Shown in pieces: positions 1 to 11,772 of a stretch of DNA of 64,000 bases. The position numbers were made by a program, and so were the translations under genes. The DNA is taken from positions 47,000,889-47,064,888 of the forward strand of contig JBBCBC010000002.1 of NCBI GenBank assembly GCA_037126765.1, given 5' to 3'. The DNA is from Stenogyne calaminthoides (lineage: Eukaryota > Streptophyta > Magnoliopsida > Lamiales > Lamiaceae). The notes under the pieces are model-generated. The model did not search any database, was not told the origin of the DNA, and saw nothing but the letters and a program-made list of their open reading frames with translations. Within the stretch, counting starts at the first letter, position 1. The number at the start of each line of letters is the position of its first letter.

Positions 1-94
1 CATGAGAATATTCTTACATTGGAGAAGAATTATATAATTACAATAACTGCAATAAAAATATATATATGGCTGATTTTTTAAAAAAATTTATCAG

Positions 95-1845
95 GTGTTG
101 GAATTTTGTCAATACCATATGCAGTATCATCGGGGGGGTGGTTGAGCTTGATTCTATTCTTCCTCATTGCTGAGTGCACTTTCTACACAGGTTTGCTAAT
201 TAAAAAATGCATGGACATGGATCCTACCATAAGGACATATCCGGATATTGGTGATCGAGCGTTCGGCCCTAAAGGCAGGGCCATCATGTCGATTGCGATG
301 AACACTGAACTATATTTGGTAGCAACAGGTTTCTTGATTCTAGAAGGGGACAATTTGCATAACTTGTTTCCGGGCGTGGGGTGTGAGGCTGGAGGCCTCT
401 TTATAGGTGGTAGACAAGGCTTTATCATCATGGTTGGCCTCGTTATGCTTCCTACTGTTTGGTTGGATAACATGAGCATTCTTTCTTACATTTCGGCAAC
501 TGGAGTCGTGGCTTCTTTTGTGCTCATAGGTTCGATTTTTTGGGTTGGCGCGTCTGATGGTGACATTGGATTTCACGAGAAGGGCAGTCTCGTAAATTTG
601 AAGGGATTCCGACGGCTATTAGTTTGTACGCCTTCTGTTACTGTGCTCACCCCGTTTTTCCTACTTTGTACACTTCCATGAGGAACCAAAAGAATTTCTC
701 TAAGGTAATGTGTTGCTGAAGTTAGTTATGAGTATTGCTATTTCCACACTCTCTTTGCTGTATTCACCGGTCACGCTTGGTCAAATTATAACATTACCTT
801 CTGAATGATAAATTTTCTCTATATGTTTCATATAATCCCCACTTTTCCTTTGATTATAGTCTGAAAATGGTTTAGAGAGTGTATGTATTCTTCTATCCAT
901 TTTCGGAACGAGAATTGGAGGAATATTGAGGTTAACTGAAAGAAATGGAGTTTATTGCAAGAGTGGTCTCACGAGAAATTTATCTGGTATGCTCGAAAAC
1001 AGTTACTTTGTGTGTATTTTAACTGTAAAACTGACCCCACAAGTACTTTTTCACACTGTTGAGTCTATTTTGATCAAATTAAACTGATCATTTTTAAAAA
1101 TATGGGAGCACTTTTGTAATTAAACAGAAAGATATCTATATATGTAGGAGGGACTAATTTTGCATTAAGGGAGTGATCTTGATATTTTAAAGAGGTTTGA
1201 CCAACTGGTAGGTAGGGATAGCAAAAAGAGTGTGCAAATTAAATAGCACTATTCAAAACCAACAAGGTGGTGATTGATACATCTATTTACTGTTTTGATA
1301 AATCTAAATTAAATATATAATTGCAGGTTCTGATGGTCTGCTTCATGGTTTGTACCATGAGCTATGCATCGATGGCAATCCTAGGATATCTGATGTTCGG
1401 ATCAAAGGTACAATCCCAAATAACGTTGAATCTCCCGACAGGTACAATCAGCTCGAAAGTGGCTATCTACACTACGCTGGTTAATCCGTTTGCTAAGTAT
1501 GCTTTGATGGTAACTCCAATAATTAACGTTCTTGAGAAACGGCTGTTGTTGCAACCCAGCAGAGGATTCAGCATATTGATCAGGACTGTTTTTGTGCTAA
1601 GCACTGTTGTTGTGGCCTTAACCGTCCCGTTTTTCGGGCAACTGATGTCCCTCGTTGGCGCGTTTTTGAGCGTGACAGCTTCGATTATTCTGCCTTGCTT
1701 GTGCTACTTAAGGATATCAGGGATATATCGGAGATATGAACTTGAATTGATTGGCATTTGTTTGATTGTATTGATAGGTGGTGTTGTTCTTGTAGTTGGT
1801 ACTTATACAGCTTTGATTGAGATTGTTGGTAATTTGTTAACATAA
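95..1845 (+). pseudogene. AVT1-type amino-acid transporter, 3' two exons, frameshifted (copy 1)
   Basis: Two exons of an Aa_trans (AAAP) family transporter of the AVT1 subfamily, which moves neutral amino acids across the tonoplast. Exon A (95-704) follows an AG acceptor at 93-94 and starts in the conserved GVGILSIPYA motif. It ends at AAG before the GTAATG donor. Exon B (1327-1845) follows TTGCAG and ends in TAA. It carries the SMAILGYLMFG motif and the last hydrophobic segments. The first exon lies left of the window. Compared with the intact paralogue at 14118-15581, exon A lacks one base near 600-615: the frame that should read LYAFCYCAHPVFPTLYTSM instead stops at 679-681. Downstream of the break the alternative frame is well conserved, so this is either a recent pseudogenising deletion or an assembly error. 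The intron between the exons is 622 bp, against 104 bp in the paralogue. Family is clear; loss of function is not proven. Confidence 0.85.
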
Positions 1846-2711
1846 TATGTAAGTTATGTATATTATTAGAAGATTTAATTATTGAAAATAATATCATTTC
1901 ACTGTGAGATCGATAGTTGTTTAAGAGAGATCTATGTGAAAGACTTGAGATGGTCTAATTTTTCGTATCGGATTGGTTAGCAAATCCTAGAATGATTTTA
2001 GAGTATTGAAATTCTGTAATTATTGATTTTTGGTGGGTATTCCTTATATATACACCCTTATAAAATTTCTTTTGCTGTTCAAAATAAAAATAAAAATATA
2101 TTGATTACTATAACCATTTTGGGGTGGATCTCATGTTTGTGGTTGGCATATACAGAATTTGAATGATAATGTTTTACTCATAAACTAAAGAGGGCGTTTA
2201 GAGGAGTATATAATTAAGATTAATACTCTCATTTTAACAAAATATGCTTCATGAGTGAAGTTTTTGTTTCCTTTAATGGAAACCTACCTTTTTAGTTCTC
2301 TACTTATCTTCCCTATCACATTTCAACAATCCACTGTACACATAATATTATAGTTTGACAAAGTTTAGTATAAAAATTTTTATACATGAAATTTTTTTAA
2401 TTTACAATTAAATTTTGTAATTGGTGAAGGTAAGACAAAATTGAGTGGTTCATGGTTCACTCGGCCCAAGTGATTCATGGTTCACTCGGCTCGAATATGT
2501 CATAATTTTGAATTCATTATTTAGTATTTATGATGTAAATGATTGATTTAGGACAATTTTATAGATTTTTATACATGAAACTTTTCACACTAGACCTACT
2601 CTTATAGTTTTTATTTCACGAGCAAAAGAAAAATACATACAAAATCCTATATTTCTTAATTCATGAGCAAATGAAAAATGGAAAGCTTAACAACATACAA
2701 AGAGGTAGTAT
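1846..2711. other. AT-rich intergenic DNA with a short tandem repeat
   Basis: No gene seen. It probably contains the 3' UTR of AVT1 copy 1. Around 2443-2495 a unit of about 26 bp (core 'attcatggttcactcggc') occurs twice in tandem. Confidence 0.5.
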
Positions 2712-2976
2712 TATTTTTTTAGCTCGAAATACGCATCTAAAGGAGTATTATTTTTTTTGGGAAACTCTAAGGTACAAAGTGCAATTACAAAAAACTTTAA
2801 GGTACAAATGCAATTTTTTGGGTCTAAGTGCAATTTTTTTTCAAACAAAGTGTAATTTTTTGTGTACCTTAGAGTCATTAAAAATTACATTTGTACCTTA
2901 GAGTCACTGCTTTCAATTTTTTGTACCTTAGAGGTATTTTCTCTTATTTTTTTAGCTCGAAATACGCATCTAAAGG
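2712..2976. repeat. Small hairpin element between perfect 32-bp direct repeats
   Basis: A 32-bp sequence (core 'agctcgaaatacgcatctaa') occurs perfectly at 2712-2743 and 2945-2976. Between them lie about 201 bp with inverted copies of 'actctaaggtacaaa' (near 2763) and 'tttgtaccttagagt' (near 2889), plus several related internal copies, so the strand can fold on itself. No coding capacity. Confidence 0.6.
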
Positions 2977-2994
2977 TAATAAAGGTGAAAAATA

Positions 2995-3248
2995 CTCTCC
3001 ATCCGTCCTAATTATATAGACTTGTTTTTCTTTTATAAATGTCTCAAATATATAGACTTGTTTCTATATAAAGTAATTTTTTCTAATTAATTTACTAATA
3101 TAACCTTATGCATTAATTATGTTGAAAACTATAAAAATCACTAAATAGAGGTATAATAGAAATTTGGTTTGTTTAATTTATTTTTTCAATACAATTTCTT
3201 AATTTTTGTGAAAAGTCAAACAAATCTATATATTTGGGACGGAGTGAG
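2995..3248. mobile_element. Stowaway-like MITE (Tc1/mariner type)
   Basis: The ends are inverted repeats: 'ctctccatccgtcctaat' on the left and '...atttgggacggagtgag' on the right. They are flanked by a TA duplication (2993-2994 and 3249-3250). The 254-bp length, AT-rich interior and CTCC(C/A)TCCGTCC-type terminus fit Stowaway MITEs. The element at 51727-51978 belongs to the same family in inverted orientation; the two interiors align when one is reverse-complemented. Confidence 0.8.
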
Positions 3249-4527
3249 TATTTAATTAGAAATATGTCTCTTATGAAATTTGTACATCATGAAATTAATT
3301 TCATATTTATATAAATAATCATGTAAATATCAATATTTAAATTCTTTTGTAATATAATTCACACCCTTTATTTATAACTCAATATCACGAGCAATATTCT
3401 TTCTATAATAATAAGTCATATCCTTCGTAATTGATAACCAATTTCACGAATGATTATTACGTATACCGAAACTATTAATACACGATTGAACGTGTCCAAA
3501 TTTTATGGATGGCTCACATTTTCACAAAAAGAGACCACTAGAAAATGTCCCCACTCTAGGTCTAGACTAGATCACTAGAGAATTAAAAATTATGATATCC
3601 CACATAACTTTTGGGAAAAAAGTGCAAAAGAACTTTTTTAGTGTTTATAATTATGATTTATTAAGTAGTTTTCTTTTTCAAATTAAACAGGACTAACATG
3701 TCAACTTTATTAAATAATTCTTTGGAACATAAATAGAATACAAATTGAAGGTAGAAGAAACTTAAAGATAGTCTTCAGAAATTAATGAATTATGATTACC
3801 AATTCATTGTTATTCATAACAATGAAACCACGCAACTTGATTTAGAATGTCTGTCCAGAGAAGTAGTTATCATCACGCTGAAATCGTGAAGTTATACAAG
3901 TCTTTTGGACTCTATAATTATATTGACTATCATTTCATGTCCACTAACATGTAGATATCAATCAAATTTATGGAGTTTCTTTTTCCCTTAAACGAACTTC
4001 TTTAATACTAATTTATCTTCATTTTACTAATTAATTGCACTGATTGGTGAGCATTTGTCATAGAAATACAGACCTTACGCACATATATATATTATAATAA
4101 ATGGGTCAATTACTTCAAGGATACTTCCGCAGTTCAGTTTCGTAATAAAAATGAAAATCCAAACACGCTTTAAGTGGAACTGTGGAAACGGTAAATTATA
4201 AAACTAGCAATTATCTTCTAAAAGATGCATATAAAACGTGGCCTTCATTGAGAACTGGACTAGCTAGATTTTAACATTTAAAACATGATATTTTTTAGAA
4301 GTTAAATCTGCCAAAATGGTGGAATGAGCATGAGTGGTGATTAATAAGAATAAACAATAATCAGTTCATCTTCATATTTAAATTATTACTTCATTTTGAA
4401 TAATTATCTTCTATATTATAATTACTTTTTCTCAATCCTTCCGCAATTTATTAATGGATAGTTATTTTTTGTCTCACTTTTTCTCAATATTAGAGCATAC
4501 GCTAAGAATATTATCCAACAGAAGCGC
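3249..4527. other. AT-rich intergenic DNA
   Basis: No credible ORF, RNA gene or bounded transposon seen. Confidence 0.5.
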
Positions 4528-4660
4528 ACTTGCGTGAGACCATCTCATGATGAGACGGGACATAAATTAGACATTGACGCTTTAACACTTTAAAAGGAGT
4601 ATGTGTCATTTATGTTAAATTGTACCCGTCTGATGTATGAGACCGTCTCATATGAGTTAG
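4528..4660. mobile_element. Short MITE with GAGACGGTCTCA-type inverted repeats
   Basis: The left arm 'tgcgtgagaccatctcatga' is mirrored by a right arm reading 'atatgagacggtctcataca' on the minus strand. Both arms continue into 'agacgggaca' / 'agacgggtaca'. The termini resemble those of the larger element at 36647-40745, so this looks like a small deletion derivative of the same family. A clean target-site duplication was not found. Confidence 0.6.
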
Positions 4661-5552
4661 GTTGAGCCTCCGGCACTTGTGAATAGCCTTCTCAATGCTT
4701 GTAAAAAAAATTAATTGAAAATCTTGAATCAAACGATTCCCTAAATATTTCGTTACTTTACAACTTTACTTCGTCAGGGGTAGATCCAACTATATCAATA
4801 TGACATGAGGTACGACTGTAGTCCCAATTAATTTCTATTTTTTTAATAGTATATATATTACATAAGAAAAAAAGCTAGTTTGGTAAATGGGTGGAAGACG
4901 AAGGGAAGGAAGCGAAGAAGCCCACAAATTTTGCTAAAAAGTCAATTGTAATAATCTTTTAAGCCCATTTGAGTGTCTTGGCCCAATTTTATATTAAACT
5001 AACGTTTTGTTGGGTCATTTTGAATTATGTTTTTTATGGTCTGTTTGTACTTGTTCGATTCTCATATTCTACTTTTTCGTATTCCATTGGTGTTTTATCT
5101 TTATGGATCTTTAATATATGAACTCAAGATATGGTGGTTTGTTAGATATTTATTATTTCACGTGTCATTTATTCATATTATAAAATACAAAATAGAACAC
5201 TAATTATATGAAATAAATGATCCCATTCCCTGTATGTACTTATTGTACTTTTTTTTTGTTTGGTTTTAGTCGTGAGATTTTAATGTGCCATATAAAGATA
5301 AGTGTTTTTTTTTCCTGATACATATTATAAGTATACAAATTGTTTACACTGAATTATGCAACTTTTTTATTATATCAATAGTTACACTATTCAGTGTAAA
5401 TAAGTTGTATCTTTCAGTATAATAAATTGCATGATTCTAAAATACACTATGAACGGCTTCGCATCCGGATCAAAGTGCATACAAAACTAAGTCTTATCTT
5501 ATTTCTCGTCCTTTTTTTTTTTTTTTACATATTAGTAGTAGAATCGAGAGCG
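4661..5552. other. AT-rich intergenic DNA
   Basis: Nothing identifiable. Homopolymer T runs are common. Confidence 0.4.
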
Positions 5553-6215
5553 GACCGACCGGGTTGCCGAGGCAAAAAACCCACTTCAACCCACATTTTT
5601 GCGGATTTGGGCGGGCCAACCCACTGCGGACTTGGGTCGAAAACTACTCAACCCAACCCAACCCGGTAGCGGGCTAGCCCTCGGGCTTTTTTTAATAAAA
5701 ATATTATTTTTTTACATGTATTATTTATAATAAATTTTAGAGTAGGCCTTCGATAAAACTTGTTAATATCATTAAAGTTTTACCACTAAACTTATAATTT
5801 AATATAATAACATTTGTAAACTTATATCATAACATTAAATGCTAGAGGTATTAGTTTATAAAAGTATTGATATCATTTTATAAGTGTAATGTAATTAATT
5901 TCATAATATGAACATGTTTCACATGAGAGTGTCTGTGAAATTTTAAAACATCATATGAACAATGGCTTAATAAATTATTCTTTGTATTTATATTTCTGTA
6001 TTTTAAGTAAATTTAATGATATTATTAAAAAAAATATTATTATTATTATTATTTTTTAAAAGCCCGCGGGCCAACCCAACACAACCCGCCCCAACCCACT
6101 CTAACCCGCGTCCCAAACGGGCCAACCCAACACAACCCGCCCCAACCCACTCTAACCCGCGTCCCAAACGGGCCAACCCAACCCACCCCATATACAGGGG
6201 GGCCGGGTCCGAACC
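5553..6215. repeat. GC-rich blocks with 51-bp tandem repeat around an AT-rich core
   Basis: A GC-rich block (about 5553-5690), an AT-rich core (5690-6058) and a second GC-rich block lie in a row. The second block holds a 51-bp tandem repeat (6071-6121, 6122-6172, then a partial copy to about 6190) built on 'ccaacccaacacaacccg'. The inner edges are roughly inverted ('cctcgggctttttt' and 'aaaagcccgcggg'). This resembles a non-autonomous DNA transposon of the CCAACCC-rich kind. It continues at 12491 after the gypsy insertion. The ORF-like reading (Pro/Asn/Thr-rich) is repeat composition, not a gene. Confidence 0.55.
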
Positions 6216-6219
6216 GGCC

Positions 6220-6943
6220 TGTTGTACCCGGTTTGATTACCGACGAACAAACAAGTAATTTGATAACAAGAACACCGATCAAGACGATAACGAAAATGAT
6301 AAATGACACGTTGTTTGATTACCCAGTTCGTCTGTGAATAAGACTACGTCTGGGGGCGACCAAGCCAGGAGTATTTTACTATATAATTTCTGCCTAGGAT
6401 TCTTATGTGTGAAGATTTCGATCCCTTACAATGTGTAATACAAGTTATATTTATAGACAAGAATTAGGACTACAGTCTTCGTGGGCTTCCTTCCACGGGC
6501 CGGCCTAGGGTTTCCTTGCTTGTCCCGCAAGTCGCGCATTCCAATACTCTTACCACGATTACGGTCCATGAAACCGCACCATTAACTCCTTAATCTTTGC
6601 CATATTTATCCTTCTTTTCGACCTTGAGACCAAGTCGTCTCCGACTTACGCTGACCTCCTGTGTCGCCAAGTGGCCTTCCCATTCTTCCGGTCGCTTTGC
6701 CGACCGCAAGACAACCTTCCAAGTCGTCATCACGATCTTCATGCTCCTCCAAGTCGCCCTAGCGACTTTGTAGGGGTACGCTTTCAAGTCGCCTCCGACC
6801 TACGAGGCGCCTATGAGATTCTTGCGACTGCGACTGCGACCACGGCTCATAGAGCCTCAACCTCAAGTCACTTCATCCGTTCTTTGGTGATCGACTTGTC
6901 GACAAATACCTTATCGTATGGTGAGATTATTCACGTTACAACA
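6220..6943 (-). repeat. Gypsy 3' LTR (left copy)
   Basis: 724 bp, TG...CA ends, aligned to 11773-12490 over its length with scattered substitutions and small indels. Preceded by TSD CGGCC. Confidence 0.9.
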
Positions 6944-7139
6944 ATTGCCCCCAAGAGCGGACTCAAACTTGCCGTTCGGGAGGTTGGTCTTGATCTCGCT
7001 GAATTAGGATTTGTCTACTTTCTATGCTTGAGGTTGCATTGTTGGTATTAAGTTTGACATATCTTTGCGGGTTCGATTCTCCTTCGTGCCTCCAAGTCTG
7101 AAGGTTATACATCCGAGCTCTCTACCCGCCAAGATTTGA

Positions 7140-7700
7140 GCTCGTTGAGAGTTCTGGTTGACACTCGCACTTAGAGTAGAAACTCTTTAGTCGCGAGAGA
7201 CTTTCGCGGCTCGCGACTTGGGTTGAAACTCTTTAAGGCGAGATTTTTTGGCTCTTTCGCACTTGGAGTTAAAATTCTTTAGTGCGAGACTTGTCTGTGC
7301 TCGCACTTTGAGTTAAAACTCTTTAGTGCGAGACTTTTCTGTGCTCGCACTTGGAGTTGACACTCTTTAGTGCGAGACTTGTCTGTGCTCGCACTTTGAG
7401 TTAAAACTCTTTAGTGCGAAACTTTTTTGTGCTCGCACTTGGAGTTGAAACTCTTTAGTGCGAGACTTTTCTCCTTGTACTCCGAGGTGGCGAACCTCTT
7501 CGTATAAGTTTTTTTTTCTGCGCTTGTACTATGAGGTAGCGAGCCTCTTCGTCTAAGTCAGGCTTGTCTTTTCTCGAGGTAGCGAGCCTCTTCGATAAGT
7601 GCCAGGCTCGTCTTTCCGATTTGAGACCCTTTGTGCGAGACTTATTTGTGCTCGCACTTTGAGTTGAAACTCTTTAGTGCGAGACTTTTTTGCGCTCGTC
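7140..7700. repeat. 44-bp tandem repeat with internal palindrome
   Basis: The block 'tcgcacttt/ggagtt...' recurs at 7301, 7345, 7389 and 7433, an exact 44-bp spacing. Degenerate units extend from about 7140, and another unit lies near 7650-7690. Each unit contains CTCGCACT and its reverse complement AGTGCGAG about 16 bp apart, so every unit can form a stem-loop. It lies in the gypsy element between gag and the 3' LTR. Confidence 0.8.
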
Positions 7701-7960
7701 GACGACCATTTCTGGCCGAGCAGTTTTCGACTTGAGTAGCCTCCGGTCTTCCGTCAATAAAGAATATAATTTTTTTTTCCACCCCTATTGTGCCGACCTG
7801 ATTTCCTTATGCGACTTTTGCTTAGTCCTTGTCGTCTTATTTTCTATGCGACTTGTTTCTTGGACATTTGCGTAGTTGTCTTATAAAGTCGGGGGATAAC
7901 CGCACCGCTAGGGTGGCGATCTCGCCTCTAGTATTTCTAAAGTCACATCTCGGGTCCGCG

Positions 7961-8072
7961 TGTTATCAATCATGTCTTTCATGCGACCTACACGTTATCG
8001 ATCATGTCTTTCATGCGACCTGCATGTTATCGATCATGTCTTTCATGTGGCATGCACGTTATCGATCATATA
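7961..8072. repeat. 32-bp tandem repeat, about 3.5 copies
   Basis: The phrase 'atcatgtctttcatgcgacc' starts at 7969, 8001 and 8033, with a decayed copy at 8065, giving a 32-bp period. It is inside the gypsy element. The ORFs running through it are repeat artefacts. Confidence 0.8.
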
Positions 8073-8380
8073 TTTTTCACGTAGGAATTTTGAAAAGAGA
8101 ATTTCTTTATTTGACTTGGCTAGACTATTACAAAAGAAGGCGACCTCCGATCTACTAAAAAGAGAGCATCTCGGATGAGCCCCATTTCACGGGTACTAGG
8201 TCTCTGTGACATATGTATTCTTGAGCTCGTGAGCTTTAATGGTGGAGAGGTCTCTATGCCAACTCCCCATTCTCTGGAACGGTTGGGTGGTTTGCGATCT
8301 TCAAGGTACCAGCTCGCCCTTATGAGGTCGCTTGATAAATTCATTCAACAATCCGTCCTCGTACAGCCTCCAAAGTTGTT

Positions 8381-9800
8381 TCAAAGAAGTCCTCGCGATT
8401 CACTTGTGTAGTGGGTCGTTCGGTCGTGGTATTCTGAGAACTTGTATGGATTCTGCTTACCCTTATTCCTCATTGGACGAGGTGGGAGAAGTAACTCCCG
8501 ATCCTTAATCTGTTCGTAGACATGAATGGGCGTCATGCCTAAGACATCCATCAACTTCACAGAAATCGACTCTTCAAACGGCTTATAGTTGCTAGGTGAG
8601 TCTTTGTGGCTCCCAATTCCCTTGGAACTCCTTTTTGATGTCCCGACTTCCTCCGCGTCGGAGAGTTGGGACTTCAGAAGCTCTGAAGTAAGTATCAGGT
8701 CGCCGGTCCACTTTTGGAAGTCGCATAACTGGTTGGATAGTTGGCGGTCATGCGCCACCACATCTTGGTCCTTTACAATGCCGCCAACCCAAGCGATTCG
8801 CCTCATCCCCTAAGGGATCCCTTCAGGATGAGCTTCCGATCCTTTCAATATAGGATCGTCAGTTCATTGTCACCCGTCGAGCATTCATCGGTCCGCTGGT
8901 CGTGTTGATCCGGGAGCCATTGTCGAGAAATGACTCAGGAATAGTCTGGCGAGCTGGTCGAATGTGTCCACCGAACATGGAGGCAGTGAAGTGAACCACA
9001 TATGAGCATGGTCGCTCAAAGTTTAAGGAAAGAGCCTACATCTGGTCGCATCGGTTGCACCCGTGGACGCCATGTAGGAGATATACCTCGATACATGAGC
9101 CCTTGGGTCCGTGCTCCCATTGTAGCAATCTATTGCCGCTGCGTCGACTTTTCTCTAAGTAGGTGCTAAAGTAATTAGCGTACCAAATGGCGATCTCGGG
9201 ATGACGAGGTCGGCATCCATCCCCATCATTCCGTACTGATCTTCAACCCGTTCAAGCAATGCCTGAACAGTGCGGGTAAGTGAGGCGATTGGGCAGGCGT
9301 CTTGTATGTTGCCATGACATGCGGCAGAACCCTTCGGCACTTCGTACTGGTGAGCAGCTAGTGCGAATGAGAGATTGCGACTAAGCTTTTCGCGATCCGA
9401 GATAGAAGAGTTAGCCTCATCCTCCACATCTACTGGAGCTTTCAGTGCTCCGAGGTTTCCGAGGCGGTTGAACAAGTTGTTTGAAACCGCTGGTCTGTCA
9501 GTTCGCGGGAGCCGAAACTTCCTAGTGTTGGTGACTCTCGTCGCCTGAAGGGCCAGTTGACCCGCGGACTGCCCTTTTGGGGTTAGATGCCCCTTAACTT
9601 TAGACGGGCCATCTCCCTGGGTGACCTTCTTGTTTGGAAGTGATTCTTCTGGGCCGTCGAAGACAAGCTGCCTCTTACGGAGGACAGCCAGGATGGTTTT
9701 TTCATCTTCCCGGGTCCGAATAAGATTGCCCCAGTCCGGAGTGGCTGTGGCAACCCTTCGGTTAGTGTGATGGGAGCCTAGGGAGGCTTCTGCTCCATCT
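8381..9800 (-). pseudogene. Degenerate gypsy gag
   Basis: Reading on the minus strand from 9800 towards 8381, the frame is open in stretches broken by stops (for example in-frame stops near 9155 and 9028). The retrotransposon gag signature is visible around 8935-9140: DCYNGSTDPRAHV, then CRLFP, then MWFTSLPP...VDTFDQLARL. This matches the retrotrans_gag pattern of structural proteins that package element RNA. The 8381-8806 part is basic and ends with a histidine/proline-rich region. The 5' end of gag is cut by the copia solo LTR at 9801-11644. No protease or polymerase follows before the LTR. Confidence 0.75.
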
Positions 9801-11644
9801 TGTTGGGATTATACTGGAAAGTATGCTTTTACTTTGTATAATCAGACTAACTGAATTTCGGACTTATTTACTGAAATAAATTGTTTATCACTGATACTTT
9901 AAATATCATCGAATGTTAAATATATTTACTGCATAATTGTTCATTAAATAGTACGTGTTACATTGTAGTTAATTTAGTGATACCAAGATCACAGAAGATT
10001 AAATTAACAGTTCCTTGTAACTAAAAATACACCATTCACGACCTAGATGGAAATGAACAATCCATCGTGAAAGGTTGTAGTGTAAGGCTCAGATTGGTTT
10101 ATCTTGACCAAGAGATTACACTAGTGCATGACTGATGCATTGAAGAGGACCTACAGGAGGATAAATTCTTCAGAATTGAACTAGGAAGAATTAGACCTCA
10201 GTGGTTAGTTATTTCTTAATCTTCGTCCCTTAAATAGGATTGCGTGTGGTTAGTAACTATTGTTTTGACTTATTATGGGAAGAGAATCAGTGAGATTCAA
10301 TACCCTATATCTTGGGCAATATTATTGGTCACATGTGATTACTAAGATTTAATACGGAGAATAGTGTGCAAGTACGCTTGTTCGATTTGCCCCCTTGGGA
10401 GGTTCATAAGGTTTATCATACCAAATCTTGCAAGTGGAACTAGTTTCCGGTATGGATAATAATGTTGAACTGTTCCTTTACCAAGGATAAAAGATATTAA
10501 TTAATGGAAAGCTATTTCAGTGGCTTGAATTAATTAATGGGCTAGATAATCTTAAACACGGGAAATAATAACCGGGAGCCATATTAATTGTAATATGGGT
10601 TAAGATGGATAGTGCAATATTAATTATGTAGTGGGATTAATTAATATTATGGGCTTGAATAATATTGTGGCTCAATATTGATAATTCAAGGTCCATTGGA
10701 AGGTCCAATCTTAATTCTCCTAAAGGCCCCCCAAGTAGCCCAAGATAAAGTCCAATAACTGAAAAAGGTGTTTAAAAATAAAATAAATCTTGTTGCATAT
10801 TTTTCATGTTTTTCGAAAATTATGGATAAAAAGTAGAGAAATATTTTCTTTGAATTTTGTTATGGAATGAAGATATGTATTCTTGGAATACAAGATTATC
10901 TCATTAAATTCAACAAATCTCCCACTTGGTTATTCATACTTGATATTTTCGAAATTTTTGATAATTAAGGGAAAGAAAGATTTTCTTGATTTTCTTGAAA
11001 AGATATTATGGAAGATATGTATTTCGTGAAATACAAGGATATCTCATAAATTCAAGAAGATCCAAATCTTGGAATCTTGCCCTAAATTTTCGAAAATTTG
11101 GCCATAACATGATGAGGTGGGATTTTTGTGGAATATTTTAATTATGAGAAAAAAAATATAAGAGATATATTCAAGATTTCTTGGAGATCAAGAAAGTATA
11201 TTCCCACATTATTTGTTTCCCCTAAAAATTCGACCACCACTCATCTATAAATAGGGGATGATTCTTTCATTCCCAAGTGCAATTCCATGTGCTGGAAAAA
11301 TTAGCAAATCCACGAAAGTGTGCAACAAAGTTTATTTTTTTCCTTTAATTAATTGTTCGCGAGTATCATTCCACCGGATTGTCGAGCAAGGACTAGGGAA
11401 TACTTGGGAAGGACTTTTGGTGTGTTTTCACATACAAGACCATTGTCATTCCAAGAGGTAAGTTCACTTAAACTCGTAGTATTTCCGCATGCGTAGGATT
11501 TACATGATTTATTTATATGCATGATTTGTTGTTGAATTATTATTTGAATTAATATGGGTTAATTCATGCTAGTAATAATTGTTAGAATTAAATTTGTATT
11601 TAAATATTCATCCCGAATAGATCCGGGCAAATAATTTCCCAACA
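9801..11644 (+). mobile_element. Copia solo LTR (family 1) nested in the gypsy element
   Basis: 1844 bp, starting TGTTGGGATTATACTGG and ending TTTCCCAACA, flanked by the perfect 5-bp duplication CATCT (9796-9800 and 11645-11649). It is homologous throughout to the LTRs at 18237, 22458 and 31191. No internal sequence remains, so it is a recombination product. A promoter-like box 'tctataaatagggg' lies near 11244-11257. The small ORF at 11258-11461 is LTR sequence, not a gene. Confidence 0.92.
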
Positions 11645-11649
11645 CATCT

Positions 11650-11772
11650 TGCGTGTCAGCTTCTCGCCCTAGTAGTCGCTATTGGGTTGATGGCCATCGT
11701 TGATGAACGGAAGGTGGGTCTTCCAAGAATGATGAACAATCAGTCGAAATTGTTCCCACAGACGGCGCCAAT
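11650..11772 (-). other. Gypsy primer-binding site and 5' leader
   Basis: On the minus strand 'ttggcgccgtctgtggg' directly follows the 5' LTR. TGGCGCCGT matches the complement of a plant tRNA-Asp 3' end over nine bases. A minus-strand ATG follows about 75 nt downstream and is soon interrupted by the nested LTR. Confidence 0.7.

Noticed and set aside
6016..6309. Pro/Asn- or Gly/Trp-rich ORFs on both strands
   Set aside because: Translation of a 51-bp tandem repeat with no start or splice context.
7140..7700. CRISPR-like array appearance of the 44-bp repeat
   Set aside because: There are no unique spacers: the whole unit repeats, in a plant retrotransposon. It is a tandem repeat.
7690..8411. 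Several plus-strand ORFs
   Set aside because: They lie inside the minus-oriented gypsy element and cross a 32-bp tandem repeat.
11258..11461. 67-codon ORF after a TATA-like box
   Set aside because: It is part of a solo LTR. The corresponding stretch at 19694-19903 gives a shifted, different frame.
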